Positions 38,046 to 47,088 of a stretch of DNA of 64,000 nucleotides are shown piece after piece; the first letter of the stretch is position 1, and every line of letters begins with the position of its first letter. A model generated the notes under the pieces. The model made no database searches. It was not told where the DNA came from and saw only the letters and a program-made list of their open reading frames with translations. The stretch spans positions 1 through 64,000 of the forward strand of contig NZ_PDOB01000017.1 of NCBI RefSeq assembly GCF_002760665.1, read 5' to 3'. A program made the position numbers and the translations under genes. This stretch comes from Massilia psychrophila. GTDB taxonomy: Bacteria > Pseudomonadota > Gammaproteobacteria > Burkholderiales > Burkholderiaceae_D.

Positions 38046-39482
38046 ATGCCAAACGATGATCTTGCACTACGCGCCAAATCGCCAAGCGGCAACGACGGCA
38101 CGGCAATGCCCGCTTTGCCGCAGGCACAGTACGAAGACGAAATAGCGTCGTTGCGCAGCACCATCAGCGAACTGCGGGGCACCATCCTTGAGCAGGCACG
38201 CGAGAAAGACCGCTCGGAAGCCGTCGCAGTGCTGGTCCAGCGGCTACAGGCTGCCAACCAACATCTCGTGCTGGCTACTTTCGACGCGCGCGACTTGCAG
38301 GCGACCGCGGAAGCCGCCCATCTGCGCCAGATCGAATTTTTGTCGATGCTCGCACACGAGTTGCGTAACCCGCTGCAGCCGATGGCGATGGCCAGCGACC
38401 TGCTGGCCGGCCACGCCGGGCTGCATCCGAACATCGCCAGGGTGCATGCCGTTTATTCGCGCCAGATCGCCCACATGGAGCGCCTGGTCGATGACCTGCT
38501 CGACGCGTCGCGCGTCGCCAGCGGCAAGATCACCTTGCAGCTAGCGCCGGTGCTGCTGCGCAACGTCATCGATAATGCGGTCGAAACCAGCCAGCCCGGC
38601 ATCGACAAGCGCTACCAGCGCCTGCAAGTGCGGCTGCCTTCGACGCCATTGACGATCCAGGGCGACCTGATCAGGCTGGCGCAGGTTTTTTCGAACCTGC
38701 TGATCAATGCCAGCAAATTTACCCAAGAATACGGTCATATCGATGTCACCGCCGAACGGGTCGGCGATACGGTGGAGGTCACTGTCAGCGACGACGGCGC
38801 CGGCATCGCAGCCGAGCTGCAGCCCTTCGTTTTCGACTTGTTCACGCAGGGCTACCGCTCGCTCGAGCGCGCCCAGGGCGGCCTTGGTATCGGCCTGTCG
38901 CTGGTACGCTCGATCACCCAGTTACATGGCGGCAGCGCCAGGGTGGTCAGCGAAGGCTCCGGCAAGGGCAGCAGCTTCATCATCACGCTGCCACTGTCGC
39001 CTTCGCTTGAAGCGACACACGACAGTAGCGCGGCGGCATCCATGTCGCCGACGCTTCCATGCAATATCCTGCTCATCGAAGACAACATCGACGCCAACGA
39101 TGTCATGACCATGCTGCTTGCAGCCGACGGCCATACGGTTACCAGTTGTTTCGATGGCCCGAGCGGACTGCGCGCCGGCCTGAACCATGCGTTCGATGTC
39201 GTGTTGTGCGACATCGGCCTGCCGGGGATGGACGGTTTCCAGGTCGTCAGCGCCATGCGCGCCGCCCTCGACGCGCCCTATCCGTGCTTTATCGCCACCA
39301 CCGGCTACAACACGGCCGGCCAGATGGACCGGGCCAGCGAGGCAGGATTCGATCATTACCTGGTCAAACCGCTGAGCCTGGTGCTGCTGACGCGCATCAT
39401 CGGCACGCATGCAACCCAATTGCGCGACCCTCCCAGCCGGCAGCGCGATGCGGCCACCGCCTTGCGGCCAAAGAAATACTAG
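38046..39482 (+). CDS. Hybrid histidine kinase 2 (coiled coil-HisKA-HATPase-REC)
   Basis: The 478-residue paralogue of hybrid kinase 1 starts at [12 protein letters not shown]; paralogue 1 begins MPNEDHF, which supports this ATG, although an in-frame ATG at 38031 has a GAGCGA upstream. It has an extra coiled-coil segment of about 80 residues ([20 protein letters not shown] onwards) before the H-box [20 protein letters not shown]. HATPase and receiver are nearly identical to paralogue 1 ([20 protein letters not shown]). The tail has 15 more residues. It is followed by the decayed kaiC-like region. Confidence 0.88.
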   Translation: MPNDDLALRAKSPSGNDGTAMPALPQAQYEDEIASLRSTISELRGTILEQAREKDRSEAVAVLVQRLQAANQHLVLATFDARDLQATAEAAHLRQIEFLSMLAHELRNPLQPMAMASDLLAGHAGLHPNIARVHAVYSRQIAHMERLVDDLLDASRVASGKITLQLAPVLLRNVIDNAVETSQPGIDKRYQRLQVRLPSTPLTIQGDLIRLAQVFSNLLINASKFTQEYGHIDVTAERVGDTVEVTVSDDGAGIAAELQPFVFDLFTQGYRSLERAQGGLGIGLSLVRSITQLHGGSARVVSEGSGKGSSFIITLPLSPSLEATHDSSAAASMSPTLPCNILLIEDNIDANDVMTMLLAADGHTVTSCFDGPSGLRAGLNHAFDVVLCDIGLPGMDGFQVVSAMRAALDAPYPCFIATTGYNTAGQMDRASEAGFDHYLVKPLSLVLLTRIIGTHATQLRDPPSRQRDAATALRPKKY

Positions 39483-39484
39483 TC

Positions 39485-39735
39485 ATGGCGATTGCCGACC
39501 AACAGCGGCACCAGATGATCGAGCGCGCCGTGCGCCCGCTGCCGCAGGAACACGCCGATGCCAGCGTCGTCCGGTGGGAAAGCCTGGCGGCCGAATTGAC
39601 CGGGATCATTGGCGAGCGCGGCTTCTCCTCGCTGTATTCGCGCACCCTGAACCAGGCCGCTGTCCGCTTCGCGTGGCTGGCGCCGCACCCGCCGATGGCG
39701 TTGTCCGACGCCTTCAGGCTGCTGGCGTCGCGCCT
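39485..39735 (+). pseudogene. 5' part of a truncated unknown gene
   Basis: An ATG 2 bases after the kinase stop opens a frame with MAIADQQRHQMIERAVRPLP and WESLAAELTGIIGERGFSSL. About 80 residues look like a genuine protein of a type I associate with kinase/kaiC neighbourhoods, but I cannot name it. After ASRLTTRA the frame runs into out-of-frame kaiC-like sequence, so the 3' end has been lost by a deletion fusing two genes. Confidence 0.5.
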
Positions 39736-40139
39736 GACGACGCGCGCCCCGCACGCTCGACCTGTCGCTCGACGAGATATTGCATGACCTGGTCGCCATG
39801 ATCGTGCGCATGAAGGCCAAGCGGGTGGTGATCGATTCCCTGTCGGGCTTCGAGATGGCGCTGGCGTCGGTGTTTCGCGAAGACTTCCGCGAGTCGCTGT
39901 ACCGCCTGGTGACGTCGATCACCGATATGGGCGTGACGGTCTTGATGACGGCGGAAATGGCGGACCGCTACACCGAACTGCGCTTCAGTCCGCACGGCAA
40001 CGCTTTTCTTGCGACGCCATCCTGATGCAGCGCTACATCGAAATGCAGGGCAAGGTGCGCGGCAGTGCGCACAGCGACGACATTCGCCAGCCTGGAGCAG
40101 TCCGAGGGCGTGCTGACCGGCCAGCCGGTGGCCAGGTAG
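39736..40139 (+). pseudogene. KaiC/RAD55-like ATPase, C-terminal remnant
   Basis: The frame starting near 39748 reads LDLSLDEILHDLVAMIVRMK, then AKRVVIDSLSGFEMALA (Walker B region of KaiC-like ATPases) and VTSITDMGVTVLMTAEMADR. Near 40010 the frame shifts: the continuation DAILMQRYIEMQGKVRGSAH is in another frame and the stretch before it ends NAFLATPS-stop. The N-terminal Walker A part is missing and the end (GVLTGQP) is degraded. It is a pseudogene of a circadian-clock-like RecA-fold protein. Confidence 0.7.
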
Positions 40140-40500
40140 CGTCAGGCTTGACGGGCAAACCCCGGTGTCCTGCCTGCCTCATGCCCAGCCAACGCCAGCT
40201 GCGCACACCGCGGCTCGCTGCACGCTGCGGTATGCTTTGCGAAGTACTTCGCTCACAAAAGTCGCTTGCCTGAACTTGCCTTCGATTCGCGGCGGCAACG
40301 CACTGTATCAACCCAAAAAAAATTTTCACGTGACTGCATCCAAACACCTGGCTGGCGTGTAGTACAAGCGTCAACTTCTGTCGTTTTCAATGTTCACGCA
40401 TCCCTTCGGTTCTACAGTAGGCGATGCAAGAACAAGCCGACATCAGTTGCCCTCGAGCACTTATCACTCACTCACCACCAACCTGCCAGGAGCGCGCACC
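40140..40500 (+). other. Intergenic region before the DUF4394 gene
   Basis: No gene is seen. A run of nine A residues and GCATCCAAACACC near 40336, followed 14 bases later by CGTGTAG, is vaguely like an ECF-sigma promoter, which is of interest because an ECF sigma operon lies on the other side of the DUF4394 gene. The spacing is shorter than usual, so this is only a hint. An AGGAG site stands 8 bases before the start at 40501. Confidence 0.3.
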
Positions 40501-42132
40501 ATGAACACACCGCATTTCACCAAACTTGCCATTTCAGCTGCCATCACCTTCGCCCTTGCCGGCTGTGGCGGCGACCACGATGACGACGTCAAGCCGCCAC
40601 CAGAGTCGGCCGTCGAGCCGGGAGATGTTTTCGCTATCACTGCAAGCAACAAGCTCATCTCGTTCAACCGCGACAGCGCGGCAACCGTGCGCACCAACGT
40701 CGCGGTCACCGGCCTGGCTTCCGGCGAAAGCCTGGTCGGCATCGACTTCCGCCCCGCTGACGGCGTGCTCTACGGCGTAGGCAGCACCGGCCGCGTGTAC
40801 AGCATCAACACCACCACCGCTGTCGCCACGCTCAAGTCGACGTTCGCGGCCGATGCGGCCGACACCACCGCGCCCTACACCAGCCTGGCCGGCGCGCAGT
40901 TCGGCGTCGATTTCAATCCGGTGGCCGACCGCCTGCGCGTGGTTAGCGACACCGGGTTAAATTTGCGCATCAACGTCGATACCGGCGCGGTGACCACCGA
41001 TGGGCCGATCAACGGCGGCGCCGCCACCGCTGCCGTCACCGGTTCGGCCTACACCAACTCGTTCGCCACGACCGCGACGACAACGCTGTTCGCCATCGAC
41101 GCCGTCACCGACACCCTGTTCACCCAGAATCCACCCAACAACGGCACCTTGAGTTTGCCGGTCACGCTGGGCGTCGATGCGAGCAGCGTCGGCGGCTTCG
41201 ATATCGATGCGGTGACCAATACCGGTTACGCCGTGTTCACCGTGGGTGGCGCGCGCAACCTGTACAGCATCAACCTTACCGCCGCCAGCAACGCCGCCAC
41301 CGCGATCGGTGCCATCGGCGTCGCCGAAGACATCCGCGGCATCGCGCTGCGCCCGGTCAAGACGCCGGTTGTCGTTGGCCTGACCGACGACAACCGCCTG
41401 GTCAGTTTTGCGCCGCTGTCGCCCAATACCCTCACCAGCACCGTCACCGTCACCGGCCTGGCCGCGGGCGAAACGCTGCTGGGCATTGACGTGCGTCCCA
41501 AGGACCGGCTGATGTATGGCCTGTCGTCGGCCGGGAAAATCTACACGATCGATCCGGCCACCGGCGCGGCAACGGCAAAAGCGACGCTGGCGCTCGACCC
41601 CGCCGACACCACGCTGCCGTATGCGGGCATTATCGGCACCGCGTTTGCGGTCGACTTCAATCCCGTCGCGGACCGGTTGCGCGTGATCAGCGATACCGGC
41701 CAGAGCCTGCGCATCAACGTCGATACCGGTGCGACCACCACCGACGGCCCCATCAACATGGCAGGCACGGCGCCGGTTGTGACCGGCGCCGCCTACACCA
41801 ACAGCTTTGCCGGTACGACGACGACCATGCTGATGGACATCGACACCTTCGCCGACACGCTGTCAGTGCAAAATCCGCCCAACGAAGGCACACTGACCGC
41901 GGTCGGCCCGCTCGGCGTGAACGCGGCCGGCGACGTCGGGCTCGATATCGCCGGCGGCGCCAACGGCCTGGCGTTGGCAGCGCTGCGCACGACGGCAGGC
42001 GGCCCGAGTTCGCTCTACCGCATCAACCTGGTCACCGGCGCCGCCACGCCGGTCAATGGCGCGGCAACGCCGGCGACGTCACTGGTAGGCAGCGGTACCG
42101 GCTTGCGCGATATCGCCATCACGATCAAGTGA
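40501..42132 (+). CDS. Lipoprotein with two DUF4394 repeats
   Basis: The 543-residue protein has a signal ending in a lipobox (FALAGC, cysteine at about 21), a short acidic linker, and two homologous halves of about 240 residues each. Each half carries GIDxRPxDxLxYGxxSxGxxY, then GVDFNPVADRLRVVSDTG and LRINVDTGA(V/T)TTDGPIN, the DUF4394 beta-propeller-like signature (blade-like repeats). Function unknown; it is predicted to be cell-envelope attached. The start MNTPHFTK is favoured over an upstream in-frame ATG because of AGGAG. It converges with the anti-sigma/sigma operon. Confidence 0.85.
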   Translation: MNTPHFTKLAISAAITFALAGCGGDHDDDVKPPPESAVEPGDVFAITASNKLISFNRDSAATVRTNVAVTGLASGESLVGIDFRPADGVLYGVGSTGRVYSINTTTAVATLKSTFAADAADTTAPYTSLAGAQFGVDFNPVADRLRVVSDTGLNLRINVDTGAVTTDGPINGGAATAAVTGSAYTNSFATTATTTLFAIDAVTDTLFTQNPPNNGTLSLPVTLGVDASSVGGFDIDAVTNTGYAVFTVGGARNLYSINLTAASNAATAIGAIGVAEDIRGIALRPVKTPVVVGLTDDNRLVSFAPLSPNTLTSTVTVTGLAAGETLLGIDVRPKDRLMYGLSSAGKIYTIDPATGAATAKATLALDPADTTLPYAGIIGTAFAVDFNPVADRLRVISDTGQSLRINVDTGATTTDGPINMAGTAPVVTGAAYTNSFAGTTTTMLMDIDTFADTLSVQNPPNEGTLTAVGPLGVNAAGDVGLDIAGGANGLALAALRTTAGGPSSLYRINLVTGAATPVNGAATPATSLVGSGTGLRDIAITIK

Positions 42133-42159
42133 GCGTGCAGGTCGAGTAAGCCCGTGGGG

Positions 42160-42888
42160 TCAGATCGCTACCGCGCGGCCGATGAACAGGATCGGGCCGG
42201 TCGGCCGTCCGATCGGCGAGCCGGCCGGCGGTTCGAGGGTTATTTCGAACAGCTGGTTCGGCTGCAGCGGCGGCAGTTTTCCCAATGACACCTCCAATGG
42301 CTGCCCCGGCGTCACGAGGCCAAGCGAAACCGGCCCGGTCCATCCATCGGCCTTGGTCCAGAACTGCAGCGATTTCCCCTGCGGCAGTTCGGTGGGGCCC
42401 AAGGGCAGCAAACGCAGGTGGCGCGAGTCCGTGCTCTGGATGATCCAGCCCGGCCGCATGTTCTGCGGCGCGGCCAGTACGACCATGAATTTCTGCGCCG
42501 GCGGCGCTGCCAAGCGCGGCGTCATTGCCACTGCCATGATGGCCGCCGCGAGGCCGCCGGCGGCGAGGCCGCGCCACAGCTTCAGGCTGTCCCACCAGCC
42601 GGCGATGGCGACGGGGGCAGCCCCGGCAGCCACCGGCGCCAGCGCGCTTTCAATGCGCCGCCACAGTTCCGGCGGCGGCGCAACCGGCGCCACCAGCGTC
42701 GTCAGCGGCAGCAAGCGCTCATGCCAGGCCAGTACGGCGTCGCGCAAGGACGTGTCGCGTCGCAGCGCTTCCTCAAAACGCAGGCGCTCCCTGGCCGACA
42801 AGGTGCCCAGCACGTACTCGCCCGCCACATCGTTTGGGTCAATCGAGTCTAGCGGATCATCCGGATCGTCCGGCACCGGCCCGGTCAT
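42160..42888 (-). CDS. Anti-sigma factor (RskA-like)
   Basis: The 242-residue protein has an N-terminal anti-sigma domain (DDPLDSIDPNDVAGEYVLGT, about 8-60), one transmembrane helix near residues 110-130 (LAAGGLAAAIMAVAM), and an extracytoplasmic RskA-type domain (GWIIQSTDSRHLRLLPLGPT, LEVSLGKLPPLQPNQLFEIT). It should hold the sigma factor at the membrane until regulated proteolysis. The start overlaps the sigma gene's stop as ATGA. Confidence 0.87.
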   Translation of the reverse strand: MTGPVPDDPDDPLDSIDPNDVAGEYVLGTLSARERLRFEEALRRDTSLRDAVLAWHERLLPLTTLVAPVAPPPELWRRIESALAPVAAGAAPVAIAGWWDSLKLWRGLAAGGLAAAIMAVAMTPRLAAPPAQKFMVVLAAPQNMRPGWIIQSTDSRHLRLLPLGPTELPQGKSLQFWTKADGWTGPVSLGLVTPGQPLEVSLGKLPPLQPNQLFEITLEPPAGSPIGRPTGPILFIGRAVAI

Positions 42889-43445
42889 GTCATGCACTCC
42901 CGGAGCGCCTGCAAGCCGCGCTTGATCCACGCCTTGACGGTGCCGAGCGGCGAAGCGAGACGCTGCGAAATTTCGGCGTGCGAACAGCCGTCGACGTAGG
43001 CGAAGAGGATGCTGTTGCGCTTGGCGACGTCAAGGTTCGACAGGCAGTCGTGCAGGCGCCCCAGGTCGGTGTGCAATTCGAATGCGTCGGTATGCTCCGC
43101 TGCCAGGCGCATCGATTCGGCTGACTCGATATCGGTCATCGCGTCTACGCCAACATGCACTTCGCGCTCGCCGCTGCGAATCGCATTGAGCGCCTGGTTG
43201 CGCACGATGCTGTAGATCCAGCCGCGGCCGGAGCCACGCGCGGCGTCGAAACTGCCGGCCTTGGTCCATATGTTGAGGAAGGCGTCGTGCAGCACGTCCT
43301 CGGCGGCCTGCCGCTGCCGTACGATACGCAGCGCAATGCCGAGCATGCGTGAGCTCTCCTGCTCGTAGATGCTTTGCAGCGCCCGCTTGTTCCCGCGGGA
43401 GCAAGCGATCAGTGCCGTTTCATAGTCGAAATCCGCGGAAAGCAT
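42885..43445 (-). CDS. ECF sigma factor
   Basis: The 186-residue sigma-70 family protein has region 2 (about 30-95; AAEDVLHDAFLNIWTKAGSF, GWIYSIVRNQALNAIR) and region 4 (about 125-180; AYVDGCSHAEISQRLASPLG and TVKAWIKRGLQALRE). Translation is coupled to the anti-sigma gene. This gene order matches SigK/RskA-like pairs. The downstream convergent DUF4394 lipoprotein and the divergent TonB receptor are candidate regulon members. A TATAAT lies on the minus strand at 43537-43532, about 90 bases upstream of the ATG. Confidence 0.92.
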   Translation of the reverse strand: MLSADFDYETALIACSRGNKRALQSIYEQESSRMLGIALRIVRQRQAAEDVLHDAFLNIWTKAGSFDAARGSGRGWIYSIVRNQALNAIRSGEREVHVGVDAMTDIESAESMRLAAEHTDAFELHTDLGRLHDCLSNLDVAKRNSILFAYVDGCSHAEISQRLASPLGTVKAWIKRGLQALRECMT

Positions 43446-43796
43446 GGGCGCCCCAGGTCAACGTCTCGTCGGGTAGCAGAAGGGTGCGTATGAAAACCAG
43501 AAGGCGCTGACACCGGCTGCCGTGAGGAATCATTATAAAGGGTTAACGACACCTTTTGGCCAGTCCTGCCGATACCGGTGTTTAGCGTAGCGCGCAAAGA
43601 GGCCGCATGCCAGGCATCAGCAGCCTGGATGGGCATGGCGGTCGGAAACAGCTTGCAGCAGTGTCGTTTTAGCGCGTATCGACGTACTCACCAGCGCGAC
43701 CATTTCGGTTTGTTACAAGCGCGAAACATTTAGTCGCTGTACTTGGTGGCAAGATTTGCCTATCCTGCCAGCTTGGCGCCACTTCCCGACTCTACA
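43446..43796. other. Divergent promoter region between sigma operon and TonB receptor
   Basis: No gene is seen. The minus-strand TATAAT at 43537-43532 is the only clear promoter-like hexamer, without a good -35. No Fur-box-like palindrome was noticed in front of the receptor. Confidence 0.4.
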
Positions 43797-46103
43797 ATGA
43801 CGATTTCTCCCCGTTTGCCCTTGCTGCTCACCCGCAGCGCGCTGTCCGGCGCCATCCTCGGCGCGCTCGCTGGCCTGGCCCAGCCGGCGCTGGCGCAAAC
43901 CGGCGCGGCGCCGGTCGTTGTCGCCAAGCCGCCGGTCAAAAAAACCGACGCGCCGGAGTCCGCCATCGATGCCACCGTCACGGTAACCGGCAATCGCCCC
44001 ACCAATCGTATCGACCGCCAGGTCTACGACGTCAAGAACGACGTCAGTGCCACCAACGGTTCGGCCGCCGACGCACTGGGTAACGTGCCGTCGGTGGCGG
44101 TCGACCCGGACGGCACGCTGACGCTGCGCGGCAGCACCCGTGTTCAGGTCTACGTCGACGGCAAGCCGTCGGCCATGATGCAGGGCGATAACCGCGGCGC
44201 CACCTTGAACGCGATGCCGGCCGAAGACATCGAATCGGTCGAGGTGATCAACAATCCCGGCGCGCAGTTCGGCAACGAGGCCGGTGGCGGGCCGATCCTG
44301 AACCTGGTCATGCGGCGCAACCGCAAGCCGGGCGGGTTTGGCGCCGTCAACGCCAGCGGCGGCACGGCCGGCCGCTACAACTCGGGCGTATCAGGCAGCT
44401 ACAACAGCGGCGCCTTCGGCATCCAGGGCGGCGCCAGCGTGCGCCGCGACGGCCGCGATTCAAGCTGGGACATCGACCGCGTGCGGGCCGACCCCGTCAC
44501 CAAGATTGCCAACCGCAGCGCGCAGGACGGCAGTTCGAGCGGCCTGCGCGACGCCGCCAGCGTCAATACGGCGCTGACCTGGAACCTCGGCACCAGGGAT
44601 ACGCTCGGCGCCAACGTGACGTTGTCGCGCCTCTCCAACGACAGCCGTTCGCAAGACCGCTACGTCAGCTTCGGCGCAAACGACGTCACCAATAGCGACT
44701 ACCTGCGCACCACCCGCGGTTCCGGCTACAGCGACAGCGGCGCCCTCGGCGCGCGCTTCGACCATAAGGGAGAACTGCCCGGCGAGGTGGCAAAATTCGA
44801 TGTGCGCGTGTCATCGATGCTCAATGACAGCGCCAGCGCCTATTCGAACGCGTACGCGATCCGCCCGCCGCGCGCCCTGGACAACGCGAGCCGTCAGCAA
44901 AGCCTGACCGGGAACCGGCTCGTCGACTTTACTGGCGACTATGAGCGTCCGGTCGACCAGGCCTTCGTCAAGCTTGGCTACAAGCTGGCCAGCCACAAGA
45001 ACAGCTTCGATACGCGCTATACCGACATCGACATCGCAACGCTGGGCGAAACCGTGAACACGGCGCGCAGCAACCGCTTCGAACTCGACGAGACCAGCGT
45101 GGCGCTGTACGCCTCGTACCAGTTCCGCCTCGACCAACACTGGAGCGTCCTTGCCGGCCTGCGCACCGAGTTGACCAGGATGGACTTTTTGCAGCTGAAC
45201 GGCCAGCCTGACGCGAGCAACCGCTACGTCAACACCATTCCCAGCATGTTCGTCACCTACCGGATATCGGACCAGACCAACATTCGCCTGAGCTATGCGC
45301 ACCGGATCCGCCGGCCGGGCGCGGGCGAGCTCAATCCCTTTGTCGTCTACCGCGACGAATTCAACGTCTCGTCGGGCAATCCCAACCTGAAGCCGACCAG
45401 CACCGACGCGTTCGAGCTGGGCTACGAGTCGCGCCTGGGTGCCCTCGACACCAATCTGCGCGGCTACTACCGCAAGGACACTGGCCTGATCTCGGAGCGC
45501 AAGAGCTTCATCAGCGACACCGTGATCCTCACCACCAAGGACAACGCCGGCAGCAACCAGTCCGGCGGGCTCGAATTCACGCTCTCCGGCAAACTGCTGC
45601 CGAAACTGTCGCTCAACACCAGCGGCAACCTGGCCTACGTCGAGCAGCGCATTTTCGGCAGCTTGACTAGCGGCGAAACAACGCGCCACGCGGTGTCACT
45701 GAGCGGCCGGGCGCGCATCAGTTACCAGATATCAAGCGAAGACCAGCTGCAGGTAGCCATCAACGGCCAGGGCAAGACCCTGAGTGGCCAGGGTTACCGC
45801 CAGCCGAACGTCACCACCAATGTCAGCCTGCGCCACGCAATCACGCCGGCACTGAGCCTGGTGCTCAACGTCACCGACGTCTTCAACGGCAACAAGAACG
45901 AGACCATCACCGATACCGACCTGCTGAAAGAGACCAGCATCCGCCGCTCGGCCGGGCGCATTGCCTACCTCGGCCTGACGTACCGCTTCGGCGGGCCGGC
46001 CGCAGCCGAACCGGGCTGGCGCGGGCCTGGACAGAACTACGGCGATGGGCCTGGCGCCGGCCCTGCGGGCAGACCGGGGATGGGGTCCGGGCCCCGAGGG
46101 TAA
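43797..46103 (+). CDS. TonB-dependent outer-membrane receptor
   Basis: The 768-residue protein has a signal peptide (to about LAQPALA, residue 34), a TonB-dependent plug domain (about 60-165; VTGNRPTNRIDRQVYDVKND, ALGNVPSVAVDPDGTLTLRG, EDIESVEVINNPGAQF) and a beta-barrel of the outer-membrane beta-barrel family (OMP_b-brl_3). It ends in a glycine/proline-rich tail (about 745-768) after the usual aromatic-ended strand YRFGG. Substrate unknown. The start MTISPRLPLLL was chosen because it begins the signal; the frame is open 18 codons further up. There is no FecR-type regulator, and the nearby sigma pair is RskA-like. Confidence 0.86.
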   Translation: MTISPRLPLLLTRSALSGAILGALAGLAQPALAQTGAAPVVVAKPPVKKTDAPESAIDATVTVTGNRPTNRIDRQVYDVKNDVSATNGSAADALGNVPSVAVDPDGTLTLRGSTRVQVYVDGKPSAMMQGDNRGATLNAMPAEDIESVEVINNPGAQFGNEAGGGPILNLVMRRNRKPGGFGAVNASGGTAGRYNSGVSGSYNSGAFGIQGGASVRRDGRDSSWDIDRVRADPVTKIANRSAQDGSSSGLRDAASVNTALTWNLGTRDTLGANVTLSRLSNDSRSQDRYVSFGANDVTNSDYLRTTRGSGYSDSGALGARFDHKGELPGEVAKFDVRVSSMLNDSASAYSNAYAIRPPRALDNASRQQSLTGNRLVDFTGDYERPVDQAFVKLGYKLASHKNSFDTRYTDIDIATLGETVNTARSNRFELDETSVALYASYQFRLDQHWSVLAGLRTELTRMDFLQLNGQPDASNRYVNTIPSMFVTYRISDQTNIRLSYAHRIRRPGAGELNPFVVYRDEFNVSSGNPNLKPTSTDAFELGYESRLGALDTNLRGYYRKDTGLISERKSFISDTVILTTKDNAGSNQSGGLEFTLSGKLLPKLSLNTSGNLAYVEQRIFGSLTSGETTRHAVSLSGRARISYQISSEDQLQVAINGQGKTLSGQGYRQPNVTTNVSLRHAITPALSLVLNVTDVFNGNKNETITDTDLLKETSIRRSAGRIAYLGLTYRFGGPAAAEPGWRGPGQNYGDGPGAGPAGRPGMGSGPRG

Positions 46104-46205
46104 CAGCACCGCGGCCGGGAATGCGTAATAATGGGGTTCTGGTGTGGTTCTTGAAAATGCCAGGTCCGTTCTTGTGAGCTGCGTGAACCGAAAAAGGAAG
46201 CGTCC

Positions 46206-46967
46206 TTGCGAATCGCCATCCTGCTCATCTCGAGCGCCCTCGTTTGCTACGCGGCGCTCTGCCTCGCCTTGTTCGCCTTCCAGCGCTCGCTGATCTATTT
46301 TCCCCAGCCGAAGTCGTTCGGCGACGCCGCCAGCACCATGCGCCTGGCGGTCGAGGACGCGCAACTTGCCATCACGGTCAGGCCGCACGCCGGTGCCAAG
46401 GCGCTGATCTATTTTGGCGGGAATGCGGAGGATGTGTCGGCGAACCTGGCCTCGTTTTCGAGCGCTTTCCCGGACCACGCGCTGTACCTGATGCATTATC
46501 GCGGCTTTGGCGGCAGTACCGGCAAGCCGTCCGAGAAGCTGCTGCACGCTGATGCCACGGCCTTGTTCGACAAGGTACGCGGCGAGCATGCCGACATCGC
46601 GCTGGTCGGGCGCAGCCTCGGTAGCGGGGTGGCAATCCGGCTCGCCACGGTGCGCTCTGCCAGCCGGCTCGTGCTGGTCACGCCGTACGACAGCATCGAG
46701 GCAATCGCGGCGCGGCAGTTTCCGTATTTCCCGGTGCGCTGGCTGCTGACCGACAAATTCGTCTCCTGGCGCTACGCCCAGGCGATCCGGGTGCCGACGC
46801 TGATCCTGCAGGCCGAGATCGACGACATCATTCCCGCCGCCAGCACGGCGCGCCTCTACGCCGCGTTCGCGCCGGATACGGCATCGCTGGTCGTCATTCG
46901 CGGCGCCGGCCACAACACTCTTTCGGACACCACGCAGTACCTGGAGAGGATGCGCTCGGCGTTGTGA
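46206..46967 (+). CDS. Alpha/beta hydrolase (BEM46/ABHD13-like)
   Basis: The 253-residue protein starts with TTG after an AGGAAG site. It has an N-terminal transmembrane helix or signal anchor (residues 3-24) and then IYFPQPKS, a hydrolase fold with oxyanion LIYFGGNAEDVS, YRGFGGSTGKPSE, nucleophile GRSLGSG (Ser near residue 138), an aspartate in ILQAEIDDIIP and His in GAGHNTLSD. It probably acts as an esterase facing the periplasm; substrate unknown. Confidence 0.82.
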   Translation: MRIAILLISSALVCYAALCLALFAFQRSLIYFPQPKSFGDAASTMRLAVEDAQLAITVRPHAGAKALIYFGGNAEDVSANLASFSSAFPDHALYLMHYRGFGGSTGKPSEKLLHADATALFDKVRGEHADIALVGRSLGSGVAIRLATVRSASRLVLVTPYDSIEAIAARQFPYFPVRWLLTDKFVSWRYAQAIRVPTLILQAEIDDIIPAASTARLYAAFAPDTASLVVIRGAGHNTLSDTTQYLERMRSAL

Positions 46968-47088
46968 CCGGCGGCGCAAACATCCAGTGCACCGATGCGC
47001 AGCGAGCGATACGCCCGCCTGGGCAATCCGGCCGAACGGCACAGGACTTCAAATGGGGTCTGACGCCGGCGCTGTCGCCACCTGGAAC

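Noticed and set aside
42885-43796. FecI/FecR-type surface signalling for the TonB receptor
   Set aside because: The anti-sigma protein is RskA-like and not FecR-like, and the receptor has no recognisable N-terminal signalling (STN) domain.
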